Source: Psychroserpens sp. SPM9 (lineage in GTDB: Bacteria; Bacteroidota; Bacteroidia; Flavobacteriales; Flavobacteriaceae). Taken from it: 64,000 bases of DNA. The DNA lies in the NCBI RefSeq assembly GCF_025153525.1, contig NZ_JANZNR010000003.1, positions 372,001 through 436,000 on the forward strand. Direction: 5' to 3'. Below the pieces are notes generated by a model. It was not told where the DNA came from, made no database searches, and was given only the letters and a program-made list of their open reading frames with translations. The position numbers and the translations under genes were made by a program. Of the stretch, positions 34,464 through 42,499 are shown in pieces. The stretch's first letter is position 1. Each line of letters starts with the position of its first letter.

Positions 34464-36325
34464 TGGCAGACATTATTCAATTGTTACCCGATCATGTTGC
34501 GAATCAAATTGCAGCAGGTGAAGTTGTACAGCGACCAGCTTCGGTTGTTAAAGAGTTGCTGGAAAACGCTATCGACGCAAATGCCGATACTATAAAACTT
34601 ATTGTTAAAGATGCAGGTAAGACCTTAATTCAGGTTATTGATAACGGTAAAGGCATGAGTACCACCGATGCACGATTGAGTTTTGAACGTCATGCCACCT
34701 CTAAAATACGAACTGCCGAAGATTTATTCAGCCTTAATACCAAAGGGTTTCGAGGTGAAGCATTAGCCAGCATCGCTGCGATTGCTCACGTGGAAATGAA
34801 AACTAAACAAGCGCAAGACGAATTAGGAACACTTCTGGAAATTGAAGGCAGTACTATCAAATCTCAAGAGGTGACTGTGACGCCTAAAGGCACTTCGATT
34901 GCAGTAAAAAACTTATTTTTTAATATTCCAGCGCGACGTAATTTTTTGAAATCTAATAATGTCGAGCTCAAACATATCATTGACGAATTTCATCGTGTGG
35001 CTTTAGCCCATCCAAATATTGCATTTGTAATGTATCACAACGGAAGTGAGAATTTTAATCTTCCCGTGAGTAATTACAGACAACGTGTTGTTAATATTTT
35101 CGGCGGAAAAACGAATGAAAAATTAGTGCCTGTTGAAGAAGAAACCGAAGTCTTAAAAATCTCAGGTTTTGTTGGGAAACCCGAATTTGCGAAACGGACA
35201 AAAAATGAGCAGTTTTTCTTTGTCAATGACCGATTTATTAAAAGTGCCTATCTCAATCATGCGATTAATTCTGCCTATGAAGGCTTGTTAAAAGATGGGA
35301 GTCATCCTAGTTATTTTTTAAATCTAACGGTAGATCCTAAAACCATCGATATTAATATTCATCCGACAAAAACCGAAATAAAATTTGATGATGAGCATAC
35401 ACTGTACGCTATTTTACGTTCTTCTGTTAAGCATAGTTTAGGCCAATTTAATATTGCTCCTGTGTTGGATTTTGAGCGTGACATGAATTTGGATACACCT
35501 TACGATTACAAAAATAAAAATGCGGCAACGCCTCGTGTTGATGTGGATCGTTCTTTTAATCCGTTTCAAGATGAAAGAACCGTTTCAAAAGCTAACGGAT
35601 TTTCATCAAACTCCTATAAAAAAGAACCCGCTGCTCAATGGGAAAGTTTATATGTAGGATTAGAATCTAAAGGCACCAAAACAGACCTGAATTTTAGTGA
35701 AGTTGAATTTGAAAGCGAACCAGAAACCAAATCACTTTTCACAAAAGAAACTTCTGTAGAAACCAATCAGACGACTTATCAGTTTCATAACAAATACATC
35801 ATTAGTACCATAAAATCGGGAATGATGGTTTTAGATCAGCATCGTGCACATCAACGGGTTTTGTATGAAGGATTTTTAAAACACCTTACAGTAAAAGAAG
35901 CGGTGAGTCAGCAATTACTTTTTCCGTTAGTCTTAGAATTTTCTTCCGTAGAAATGGAACACCTTAAAGAGTTAAAGGAGGATTTAGAGCATACAGGTTT
36001 TGTGTTTTCGGCTTTTAGGGCTCATCAGATTGAAATAACAGGCGTACCCATAAATGTTCCTGAAAGCGAAGTATCTATCATTTTAGAGCAATTGTTGAGC
36101 GATGTTGAACAAGAGGTTCCCGATAGTAATTTTAGTGCTACCGATTTATTGGCAAAATCGATGTCGAAGAGTTTAGCCATAAAAACAGGGCAATCACTTA
36201 CACGTCAAGAGCAAGAACATTTGGTTAATAGTTTATTTGCTTGTAAAGAACCATCGGTTTCACCTACTAATCGAACAACATTCATCACCATGAGTGTTGA
36301 TGATTTTGACAAAAAATTTATGTAA
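34463..36325 (+). CDS. mutL: DNA mismatch repair protein MutL
   Basis: A 620-residue mismatch-repair ATPase of the GHKL type. N-terminal motifs are KELLENAIDANA (Glu31, Asn35), DNGKGM (60-65) and TKGFRGEALASI near 92-103; a variable linker (about 335-440) precedes the C-terminal dimerisation domain. In the nicking MutL proteins that domain carries DQHAxxExxxxE; here the segment near residue 458 reads DQHRAHQRVLYE, so the first Glu position is Gln and endonuclease activity is doubtful. It is coupled to the mini-protein upstream and to a rhomboid gene downstream by one-base overlaps. Confidence 0.96.
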   Translation: MADIIQLLPDHVANQIAAGEVVQRPASVVKELLENAIDANADTIKLIVKDAGKTLIQVIDNGKGMSTTDARLSFERHATSKIRTAEDLFSLNTKGFRGEALASIAAIAHVEMKTKQAQDELGTLLEIEGSTIKSQEVTVTPKGTSIAVKNLFFNIPARRNFLKSNNVELKHIIDEFHRVALAHPNIAFVMYHNGSENFNLPVSNYRQRVVNIFGGKTNEKLVPVEEETEVLKISGFVGKPEFAKRTKNEQFFFVNDRFIKSAYLNHAINSAYEGLLKDGSHPSYFLNLTVDPKTIDINIHPTKTEIKFDDEHTLYAILRSSVKHSLGQFNIAPVLDFERDMNLDTPYDYKNKNAATPRVDVDRSFNPFQDERTVSKANGFSSNSYKKEPAAQWESLYVGLESKGTKTDLNFSEVEFESEPETKSLFTKETSVETNQTTYQFHNKYIISTIKSGMMVLDQHRAHQRVLYEGFLKHLTVKEAVSQQLLFPLVLEFSSVEMEHLKELKEDLEHTGFVFSAFRAHQIEITGVPINVPESEVSIILEQLLSDVEQEVPDSNFSATDLLAKSMSKSLAIKTGQSLTRQEQEHLVNSLFACKEPSVSPTNRTTFITMSVDDFDKKFM

Positions 36326-37080
36326 TGTTTAGAATCACAGACACTGTAAAGCATCTTATTATTATAAATGTGATCATTCTCATTGGTGCATTAACTATTG
36401 GCGGTGGTCATTTGTTTTTAGATTGGTTTGCGATTTATTTTCCGCAGAATGACCTATTCAAACCCTGGCAAATTATAACGCATATGTTTATGCATGCTGG
36501 TCCAGATCATCTTATTGGAAACATGTTACTATTGTTCTTTTTTGGAGTAGGTTTAGAATTGGCTATAGGAAAATCTAAATTTCTGTTTTTATATATTTCT
36601 GCCGGATTAGGAGCGACCTTATTGCCAATGATTATTGACTATATTCACTATATTCCTTTAGAGCAAAGTTTGATTAATGATGGATTGACGAAGGTTCAAA
36701 TTAAAACCATGCTAACACAAAATGAAATACTAACGACGGTAACTGAAGCTCAAAAAGTTAAGTTACAGGAATTGTTTGAAATTTTTCATAAACGATCTTT
36801 AGGTGCTTCAGGCGCTGTGATGGGTGTGGTAACGGCTTTTGGATTTTTATTCCCTAACAGAGAATTTATATTGTTATTCCCTCCAATTCCTGTCAAAGTT
36901 AAATATCTGGTTGTTGGAATGGTTGGCGCAGACCTTATCTCGGCATTCTTTATGGGAAGTCCGTTATTAGCAGGAAATAATACAGGATATGTGGCTCATG
37001 TTGGTGGTGCAGCTACCGGATTATTGATGGCTTGGTATTGGAAAAAAAATCAGTTTAATAAAAATCGTTGGGATCGATGA
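36325..37080 (+). CDS. Rhomboid-family intramembrane serine protease
   Basis: A 251-residue six-helix membrane protease. The catalytic dyad is Ser162 in GASGAVMG and His225 in AHVGGAATG; HLIGNMLLLFFFG gives the conserved helix-2 Asn66. Between helices 3 and 4 there is an unusually long, charged insertion (about 105-155). The gene overlaps mutL by one base at its start and the second rhomboid by four bases (ATGA) at its end. Substrates are unknown. Confidence 0.92.
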   Translation: MFRITDTVKHLIIINVIILIGALTIGGGHLFLDWFAIYFPQNDLFKPWQIITHMFMHAGPDHLIGNMLLLFFFGVGLELAIGKSKFLFLYISAGLGATLLPMIIDYIHYIPLEQSLINDGLTKVQIKTMLTQNEILTTVTEAQKVKLQELFEIFHKRSLGASGAVMGVVTAFGFLFPNREFILLFPPIPVKVKYLVVGMVGADLISAFFMGSPLLAGNNTGYVAHVGGAATGLLMAWYWKKNQFNKNRWDR

Positions 37081-37964
37081 GTTTAATTCAAGATCTAAAA
37101 TATAAGTATAAGCTTTGGGCAATTAATGAAAAGTATATGTTCATTAATGTCCTTGTATTTGGTATTATAGCGCTCATTGGAGCGATTTATTTTTTAGCAA
37201 CTAAAGGCAGTTTCAATAATTTTGTAGCGGATTGGTTTGCGCTTCATTCGGATTTTAAGGAGATGGTTTTTAAGCCATGGACGTTCTTTTCCTATTTTTT
37301 CTTGCATTTTGGGTTCATGCACCTCTTTGGAAATATGATTGGCTTGTATTTCTTCGGAAGGGTGTTTTTGACCTTTTTTAATGTCAAACAGTTTGTGAGT
37401 TATTACATTCTTGGTGGTTTATTTGCCGGATTAATTTTTGCTATTTCCTATAATGTATTTCCTGCATTAGTTGATCAAAACACCTATTTAGTAGGGGCTT
37501 CGGCTTCGGTGTTTTCGGTTCTGTTTGGTGCAACTGCAAAAGCGCCTAATTACACTTTCAATTTATTTGGAATGCTTAGAATTCCGCTTTGGGTCATTGC
37601 CGGATTGTACACCTTGTTGTTTTTGTCTTCTATTCCGTTAGGAAATACTGGAGGCGAATTAGCACATTTAGGTGGTGCATTTTTCGGGTATTTTATGACC
37701 TATCAGTTAGAGAAAGGCCGAGATATAAGTAAGAGTTTTCAAAATCTACTGGATTGGTTTAGTCAATTATTTAGTTCTAAAACCTCATTAAAAACGGTTC
37801 ATAAAAGTGGAAAGTCTAAAGTAGCTGGTCATAATAAAGCTGAGTTTAATGAGTTTAATAAGCAGAAGAAAGTCGATTTAATTTTAGATAAAATCAGTAA
37901 AAGCGGTTACGAAAGTTTAACAGAAGAAGAAAAAGCATTCTTATTTAAAGCAGGCAAGGATTAA
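37077..37964 (+). CDS. Second rhomboid-family intramembrane protease with C-terminal cytoplasmic tail
   Basis: A 295-residue rhomboid protein with HLFGNMIGLYFFG (Asn86), the GASAS serine motif (Ser142; the Gly after Ser is Ala) and AHLGGAFFGYF (His197). The last 75 residues are a soluble, lysine-rich tail with 'KKVDLILDKISKSGYESLTEEEKAFLFKAGKD', a form found at the C-terminus of many flavobacterial rhomboids. I use the ATG at 37077, which forms ATGA with the previous stop, over the TTG nine bases upstream. It is a diverged paralogue of the preceding gene. Confidence 0.9.
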   Translation: MSLIQDLKYKYKLWAINEKYMFINVLVFGIIALIGAIYFLATKGSFNNFVADWFALHSDFKEMVFKPWTFFSYFFLHFGFMHLFGNMIGLYFFGRVFLTFFNVKQFVSYYILGGLFAGLIFAISYNVFPALVDQNTYLVGASASVFSVLFGATAKAPNYTFNLFGMLRIPLWVIAGLYTLLFLSSIPLGNTGGELAHLGGAFFGYFMTYQLEKGRDISKSFQNLLDWFSQLFSSKTSLKTVHKSGKSKVAGHNKAEFNEFNKQKKVDLILDKISKSGYESLTEEEKAFLFKAGKD

Positions 37965-37969
37965 GCACT

Positions 37970-38989
37970 ATGCGAAAACTCAAAAGATTTGAGAAACTTA
38001 TATTTGTCATCAATTCGTTGGTTGCTTTTGCGTTGCTCTTATCTTATTTATTACCTTATTTAGAACCTAAAAAATTTGCCTTTCTTTCGGTTTTAAGTTT
38101 AGCAGTTCCGTTTTTAATTATCATCAATATTTTATTCGCTATTTACTGGTTGCTTAAAGTGAAAAAGCAATTATTAGTGTCGCTCGTGGTTTTAATTATT
38201 GGCTATAACTACGTGTTTTCATTGTACAAGTTTTCATCGTCTACAAATATTGATGACAGTAAAAACTTGTCTGTAATGAATTATAATGTCAGACTATTTA
38301 ATGCTTTCGACTGGATTGACGATCCGCAATTAAAACAACATATTTCCAGTTTTATTTCTGAAAAAAAGCCTGATATTTTATGTATGCAGGAGTACAGACC
38401 AGATGAGGACATCAAACTTGAAGGCTACTATAAATATGAAGAACTTTCGGGACAGAAGGTTAAGAATGGCCAAGCGATTTTTACCAGATTTCCTATAATT
38501 AATTCTGGATCGATAGAATTTCCGAAGACCTCTAATAATGCCATATTTGCCGATATTGTTGCGGCAAGAGATACGATTCGGATTTACAATGTGCATTTAC
38601 AATCTTCTGGGATCGATCCAACAGTTGAGAAATTATCTAAAGAGAATTCTGAGAATTTATTCAAACGGGTAAGTACGACGTTTAAAATGCAACAAGCACA
38701 AACAGAATTATTTTTACAGCACAAAAACAAATCACCTTACCCAATGATTATTTGTGGTGACTTTAATAATACTGCTTATTCTTATGTGTATAAAGAAATA
38801 AAGGGAGATTTAAAAGATGCTTTTAAGCAGGCAGGTAATGGTTTCGGACGTACTTTTGATTTTAAGTTTTTCCCTGTGAGAATAGATTTTGTGCTCGTCG
38901 ATGAAGGTTTTGATATCAATGCCTTTAAAACTTTTGACGTGAAATACTCAGACCATTATCCTGTGATGGCAAAAGTAAAACTGAAGTAA
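37970..38989 (+). CDS. Membrane-anchored endonuclease/exonuclease/phosphatase (EEP) family protein
   Basis: A 339-residue protein with three hydrophobic N-terminal segments (about 10-30, 35-60, 65-85) and a C-terminal EEP domain. Visible EEP motifs are MNYNVRLFNAFDW, the metal-ligand Glu in ILCMQEYRPDE, VHLQSS, CGDFNNTAYSY and the final SDHYPVMAKVKLK with catalytic Asp-His. The fold cleaves phosphodiester or phosphomonoester bonds; membrane attachment suggests a lipid or extracellular nucleic acid substrate, but this is open. It lies five bases after the second rhomboid gene, at the end of the mutL operon. Confidence 0.9.
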   Translation: MRKLKRFEKLIFVINSLVAFALLLSYLLPYLEPKKFAFLSVLSLAVPFLIIINILFAIYWLLKVKKQLLVSLVVLIIGYNYVFSLYKFSSSTNIDDSKNLSVMNYNVRLFNAFDWIDDPQLKQHISSFISEKKPDILCMQEYRPDEDIKLEGYYKYEELSGQKVKNGQAIFTRFPIINSGSIEFPKTSNNAIFADIVAARDTIRIYNVHLQSSGIDPTVEKLSKENSENLFKRVSTTFKMQQAQTELFLQHKNKSPYPMIICGDFNNTAYSYVYKEIKGDLKDAFKQAGNGFGRTFDFKFFPVRIDFVLVDEGFDINAFKTFDVKYSDHYPVMAKVKLK

Positions 38990-39014
38990 TATTTCCTATT
39001 AGTAAGGTCTTAAA

Positions 39015-39323
39015 TCACATCATCCAACAATCAACCACATCGGCAAGCATATGAATGAGCAAACCGATTCCTATTAAACGCGTTTTTTTTATAAGGGCTA
39101 ATACAAGGTAAATTCCCATAGCATAATAGGAGTGAAGCGGATGAAAATTAATACTACAACGTGTTGGGTCAAAAATTGGTGTCGCGAGTAAATGATCAAG
39201 GTCAATTATAATTGCCAAAGCCATAATAGTATATGCTTTTAGCCAATTTTTTCTAAAACAAACGAAAGCGATTAGCAAGGGAAAAACAAAATGAATGCCG
39301 TAATGTAAAATGGGCTGTACCAT
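39015..39323 (-). CDS. DUF6122-type small membrane protein
   Basis: A 102-residue hydrophobic protein with about four helices and conserved His/Asp residues in the membrane or at its edge (LHYGIHFVFP, IIDLDHLLATPIFDPTRCSINFHPLHSY, HMLADVVDCW). This pattern resembles metal-dependent YdjM-type hydrolases in miniature and fits the Bacteroidota family DUF6122 as I recall it. It overlaps the WbqC-like gene by one base, at the end of the long parA operon. Function not known. Confidence 0.8.
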   Translation of the reverse strand: MVQPILHYGIHFVFPLLIAFVCFRKNWLKAYTIMALAIIIDLDHLLATPIFDPTRCSINFHPLHSYYAMGIYLVLALIKKTRLIGIGLLIHMLADVVDCWMM

Positions 39324-39943
39324 TAGAGAGTTAGTTGTTGAGACTCTAAGTACATTTCTGTATTTGGGCCTTCATTAAAAAGCAAATCGAGAATGCTTAA
39401 GTTAGATAAAAAGCCGTGTTTATCATCAAACATTTGCGCATAAGGTTTGAAATTTTGCTCAATTTCTTTTCGGCTATTGGCTAAACTTCTGGCATCTAAC
39501 ACATTTTTAGGCGCTAAGTCAAAGTGTTCTGTTGTTGTGTAGGATAAGGGAATTTGTAAGCAGTCAAAAATCACTTCAATACATTTAAAATTGAAATCCA
39601 TAATAGTATCGACTTCCATTTCAAATAACGGCATTAAATCGTCAATATAAAATTCAAAAAAAGGCGATGTGCGATAGGCCGATTCTAAAGACTTGAGGTG
39701 TTGGGTTTGCCAGTTTTCAGTGTTAAAAACGGCAACATTTTGATATAATTGTCTGTTTTTTTGAGAGTAAACAACAGGAATATTTAAATCTAATTTACCA
39801 TTAGCTCCAAAAATAGAGGTGCGATTTCTATAGGTTTGCTTCTGGTAATTATCACAAACTTCAAAAACCAAATCGTCGGCTTGAACCATAGCAACAACAT
39901 GTGCAATGTTAGGGAAATACACAGGATGCAAAAGCGTTGTCAT
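39323..39943 (-). CDS. WbqC-like family protein
   Basis: A 206-residue soluble protein of the WbqC-like family, seen from the N-terminal 'LLHPVYFPNIAHVVAMVQADDLVFEVCDNYQKQTYRNR' pattern with its conserved YFP and aromatic-basic residues and the central WQTQHLKSLESAYRTSPFFEFY. WbqC proteins occur in polysaccharide clusters, but in Bacteroidota the family typically lies beside lepB, as it nearly does here. The biochemical activity is not established. The four-base overlap with the TPR gene indicates coupling. Confidence 0.85.
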   Translation of the reverse strand: MTTLLHPVYFPNIAHVVAMVQADDLVFEVCDNYQKQTYRNRTSIFGANGKLDLNIPVVYSQKNRQLYQNVAVFNTENWQTQHLKSLESAYRTSPFFEFYIDDLMPLFEMEVDTIMDFNFKCIEVIFDCLQIPLSYTTTEHFDLAPKNVLDARSLANSRKEIEQNFKPYAQMFDDKHGFLSNLSILDLLFNEGPNTEMYLESQQLTL

Positions 39944-41175
39944 AAGCCAGAAATAAAGTTGCCAAGCCAGGTATATGCAATAAACATAATACCAACAATG
40001 AGTCCGATAGTTCCAAAAGGTACACCCATTAAGGTTCCTACAAGCGCAATTAAAATCATGAGTGAACCATAGGCAATGTTAACGAGTCTCGGATTTTGTT
40101 TTTCCGAAGAAAAACCTCTCGTAAGCGGTAAAATGGCAGCCAAAAAAGTAAGACTCATCAGTACAAAGCCATCAGCAGCAATCACTAAAGAACACAAGAA
40201 CATGATTAATGATGCCAGTAATAAGCCGAACATGACTTGTCCGGTTAGTTTTTCTCTTTCATCGAGTAGAAATTTACCAAACTTATCAAATAGCAGAAGC
40301 ATATTAGATAAAGGATCCATAATCCAGCTTCCTAAAGCAAACAATAAGTATGCAATGATAAGAGGAATGGCTAAATAAGTCATTCCTGTGGCCGATAATG
40401 CCTTGATGGAAAAGCGATACACCAGATAAATTCCGATGATAAATACCCATTGATTGGCTTGCGATTTGTTACTCATCCAAAACGCATAACGCAAATAGAG
40501 ATTATAAATCTTATTTTTCGATTTTACAGCAGTAAGCATACCACTTCTGGCATATTCCAGGTTGGGATTGAGTTTTAATGCTTCTTTAAAATGCGTTAAT
40601 GCTTTTTGTGTTTTATTATTTTCTAAATAACTCCAGCCTGCATTAGCGTGAGAATAGGCGTTTTCCGGATTATCATTTAATAAATCACTTATAGTATCGA
40701 CAACTTCATCTTTACGATTAAGTTTGGTTAAAGCTGTTGTTCGAGCATTTAAACAAAAGGTACTTTTTGCATTGATTCGCAAGCCTTCATTTGCAAAATC
40801 TAAAGCCTCAGTATATTTTTTCTGATAGAGATAGATGTACGACTTTTGCCCAAAATAGTTTTCGTCGTAAGGGTTGAGTTCTATCGCCTTATTGATACTC
40901 ATTAAAGCTTCTTTATCATCTTCTTTATGAAGGTAAAGCTGTGATAATAAAAAATAGACGTCACCATTATTGGGCTGAACACGTCTCAACTCTAAAGTGA
41001 GATGAAAGGCTTTATCAATCGCATCAGTTTGAAAAAGGCAATTGGCTAATAAGAATTTTGCATAAAAATCATCAGTGTCTTCGGAAATGGCCGACTTAAA
41101 ATAAGGGATGGCCTCTTTGTATCGTCCGATTTCAAAAAGCTGAATTCCTCTTTGCAGATTAGCGCTTTCCATCAT
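39940..41175 (-). CDS. TPR protein with C-terminal polytopic membrane domain
   Basis: A 411-residue protein. The N-terminal half (about 1-235) has about six TPR repeats (RYKEAIPYFKSAISEDTDDFYAKF; EALMSINKAIELNPYDENYF; ALTHFKEALKLNPNLEYA). The C-terminal half (about 250-410) has five or six transmembrane helices. It overlaps by 17 bases the AAA ATPase gene, which also starts with TPR-like helices, so the two probably form one complex with the TPRs as docking surface. I recognise no characterised homologue. Confidence 0.82.
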   Translation of the reverse strand: MMESANLQRGIQLFEIGRYKEAIPYFKSAISEDTDDFYAKFLLANCLFQTDAIDKAFHLTLELRRVQPNNGDVYFLLSQLYLHKEDDKEALMSINKAIELNPYDENYFGQKSYIYLYQKKYTEALDFANEGLRINAKSTFCLNARTTALTKLNRKDEVVDTISDLLNDNPENAYSHANAGWSYLENNKTQKALTHFKEALKLNPNLEYARSGMLTAVKSKNKIYNLYLRYAFWMSNKSQANQWVFIIGIYLVYRFSIKALSATGMTYLAIPLIIAYLLFALGSWIMDPLSNMLLLFDKFGKFLLDEREKLTGQVMFGLLLASLIMFLCSLVIAADGFVLMSLTFLAAILPLTRGFSSEKQNPRLVNIAYGSLMILIALVGTLMGVPFGTIGLIVGIMFIAYTWLGNFISGL

Positions 41176-42481
41176 ATTTCTTGATTTTTAAATAGCTTAA
41201 AATATCATCGTATAAACCAGAATCGTTGGCATAAAGCGCATAATTTTTAGCAGAATTAAACCATTCTTTAGTGGAAGGTTTCATTTTAGAAAATGCTTTG
41301 ATAAGATCTTTAGTCACCAAAGGCTTTGGAATACCATCCTTAAATGATTCCATGAGTTTAGACTCTATGGCAATGTCTATACTGGATTTGATATCGGCTC
41401 CAGAATATTCAGCACTTTTTTTAGCGAGTAAACTTACATCGATGTCTTTAACAGGCTTATCTTTTAGTTGAATTTGAAAAATAGATTTTCTGGCTTCAGC
41501 GTCTGGTGGTGCCACAAAAATGATGCGATCAAAACGACCAGGTCGTCTAAAAGCCGGATCAATATACCAAGGCGCATTGGTGGCTCCTAAAATTAAAATG
41601 CCATCGTTATTAGAATCTATTCCATCTAATTCTGATAAAAACTGATTGATAACGGTACGTCCAGCCGTTTTATTAATATCATTTCTATTGGCTCCTAGCG
41701 CATCGATTTCATCTATAAAAATAACACAAGGCTTATGGTCTCTGGCCGCTTCAAAAATTTCATGGAGGTTCTTTTCAGAATTCCCCAACCACATATCTAA
41801 AATGTCGTTAATACCAACATTGATAAAATTGGCATTGATTTCTCCAGCTGTAGCTCTGGCAATATGGGTTTTTCCGCAACCCGGAGGACCGTATAATAAA
41901 ATACCACCACCTATTTTTTTTCCGTAGGCTTTGTATAAATCTTTATGGAGTAGGGGTTTGATTATTTTTAAATCGATTTCTTCTTTTACCTTTTCCATAC
42001 CACCAACATCAGAAAAATTAACGGTTGGTTTTTTTAGGAATGTGGTCGCATCTTCATCAAAAAAGTCATCGTCATTTGCTGTTGTTGCTATTTTGAATAC
42101 AGATTCAAATTCTGAATTTGAATAGTTAGGATGGTCTTCTAAAATGGACTTGTATACCTCTAAAGCTTCGGCATGATTATTTTGCTTCATGAGGCATTGG
42201 CAATACAATTCTTGATAGGCTATACGGCTGTCATTCTGTTCAAGAAGTTCTTCAAGAATAACTTCGGTTAAATTGTATTTCCCTTGTTCGAAATAACACT
42301 TAGCGAGTAGATATTTATTCTCGCTACTATCATCTTTATCTATAATTTTAACCAGATGAAACTCAGCCTCATCATAGTTAAAATTAGTCATATATATTTT
42401 GGCAACTTGCAGTCTTAGAGGCGTATTTCCGGGGGAAACTTCTAAAGCTTCTAAAAGACTTTCTAAAAGCGAATCGTCCAT
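41159..42481 (-). CDS. AAA+ ATPase with N-terminal TPR-like repeats
   Basis: A 440-residue protein. Residues 1-125 are TPR-like helices (YDEAEFHLVKIIDKDDSSENKYLLAKCYFEQGKYN). Residues about 155-430 are a classical AAA module: Walker A GPPGCGKTH (198-206), a pore-loop-like MWLG near 230, Walker B VIFIDEID (253-260), and the second region of homology RRPGRFDR with arginine fingers. It resembles Cdc48/FtsH/spastin-type AAA domains, not DnaA or Lon. There is no protease domain, so unfolding or remodelling of a membrane-associated target is likely. It is paired with the TPR membrane protein downstream. Confidence 0.88.
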   Translation of the reverse strand: MDDSLLESLLEALEVSPGNTPLRLQVAKIYMTNFNYDEAEFHLVKIIDKDDSSENKYLLAKCYFEQGKYNLTEVILEELLEQNDSRIAYQELYCQCLMKQNNHAEALEVYKSILEDHPNYSNSEFESVFKIATTANDDDFFDEDATTFLKKPTVNFSDVGGMEKVKEEIDLKIIKPLLHKDLYKAYGKKIGGGILLYGPPGCGKTHIARATAGEINANFINVGINDILDMWLGNSEKNLHEIFEAARDHKPCVIFIDEIDALGANRNDINKTAGRTVINQFLSELDGIDSNNDGILILGATNAPWYIDPAFRRPGRFDRIIFVAPPDAEARKSIFQIQLKDKPVKDIDVSLLAKKSAEYSGADIKSSIDIAIESKLMESFKDGIPKPLVTKDLIKAFSKMKPSTKEWFNSAKNYALYANDSGLYDDILSYLKIKKYDGKR

Positions 42482-42499
42482 GATGGTTGTAATTTTAAA

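Noticed and set aside
40076-40378. Plus-strand ORFs opposite the TPR and AAA genes
   Set aside because: They are antisense shadows of clearly coding minus-strand genes, without signal, motif or promoter.
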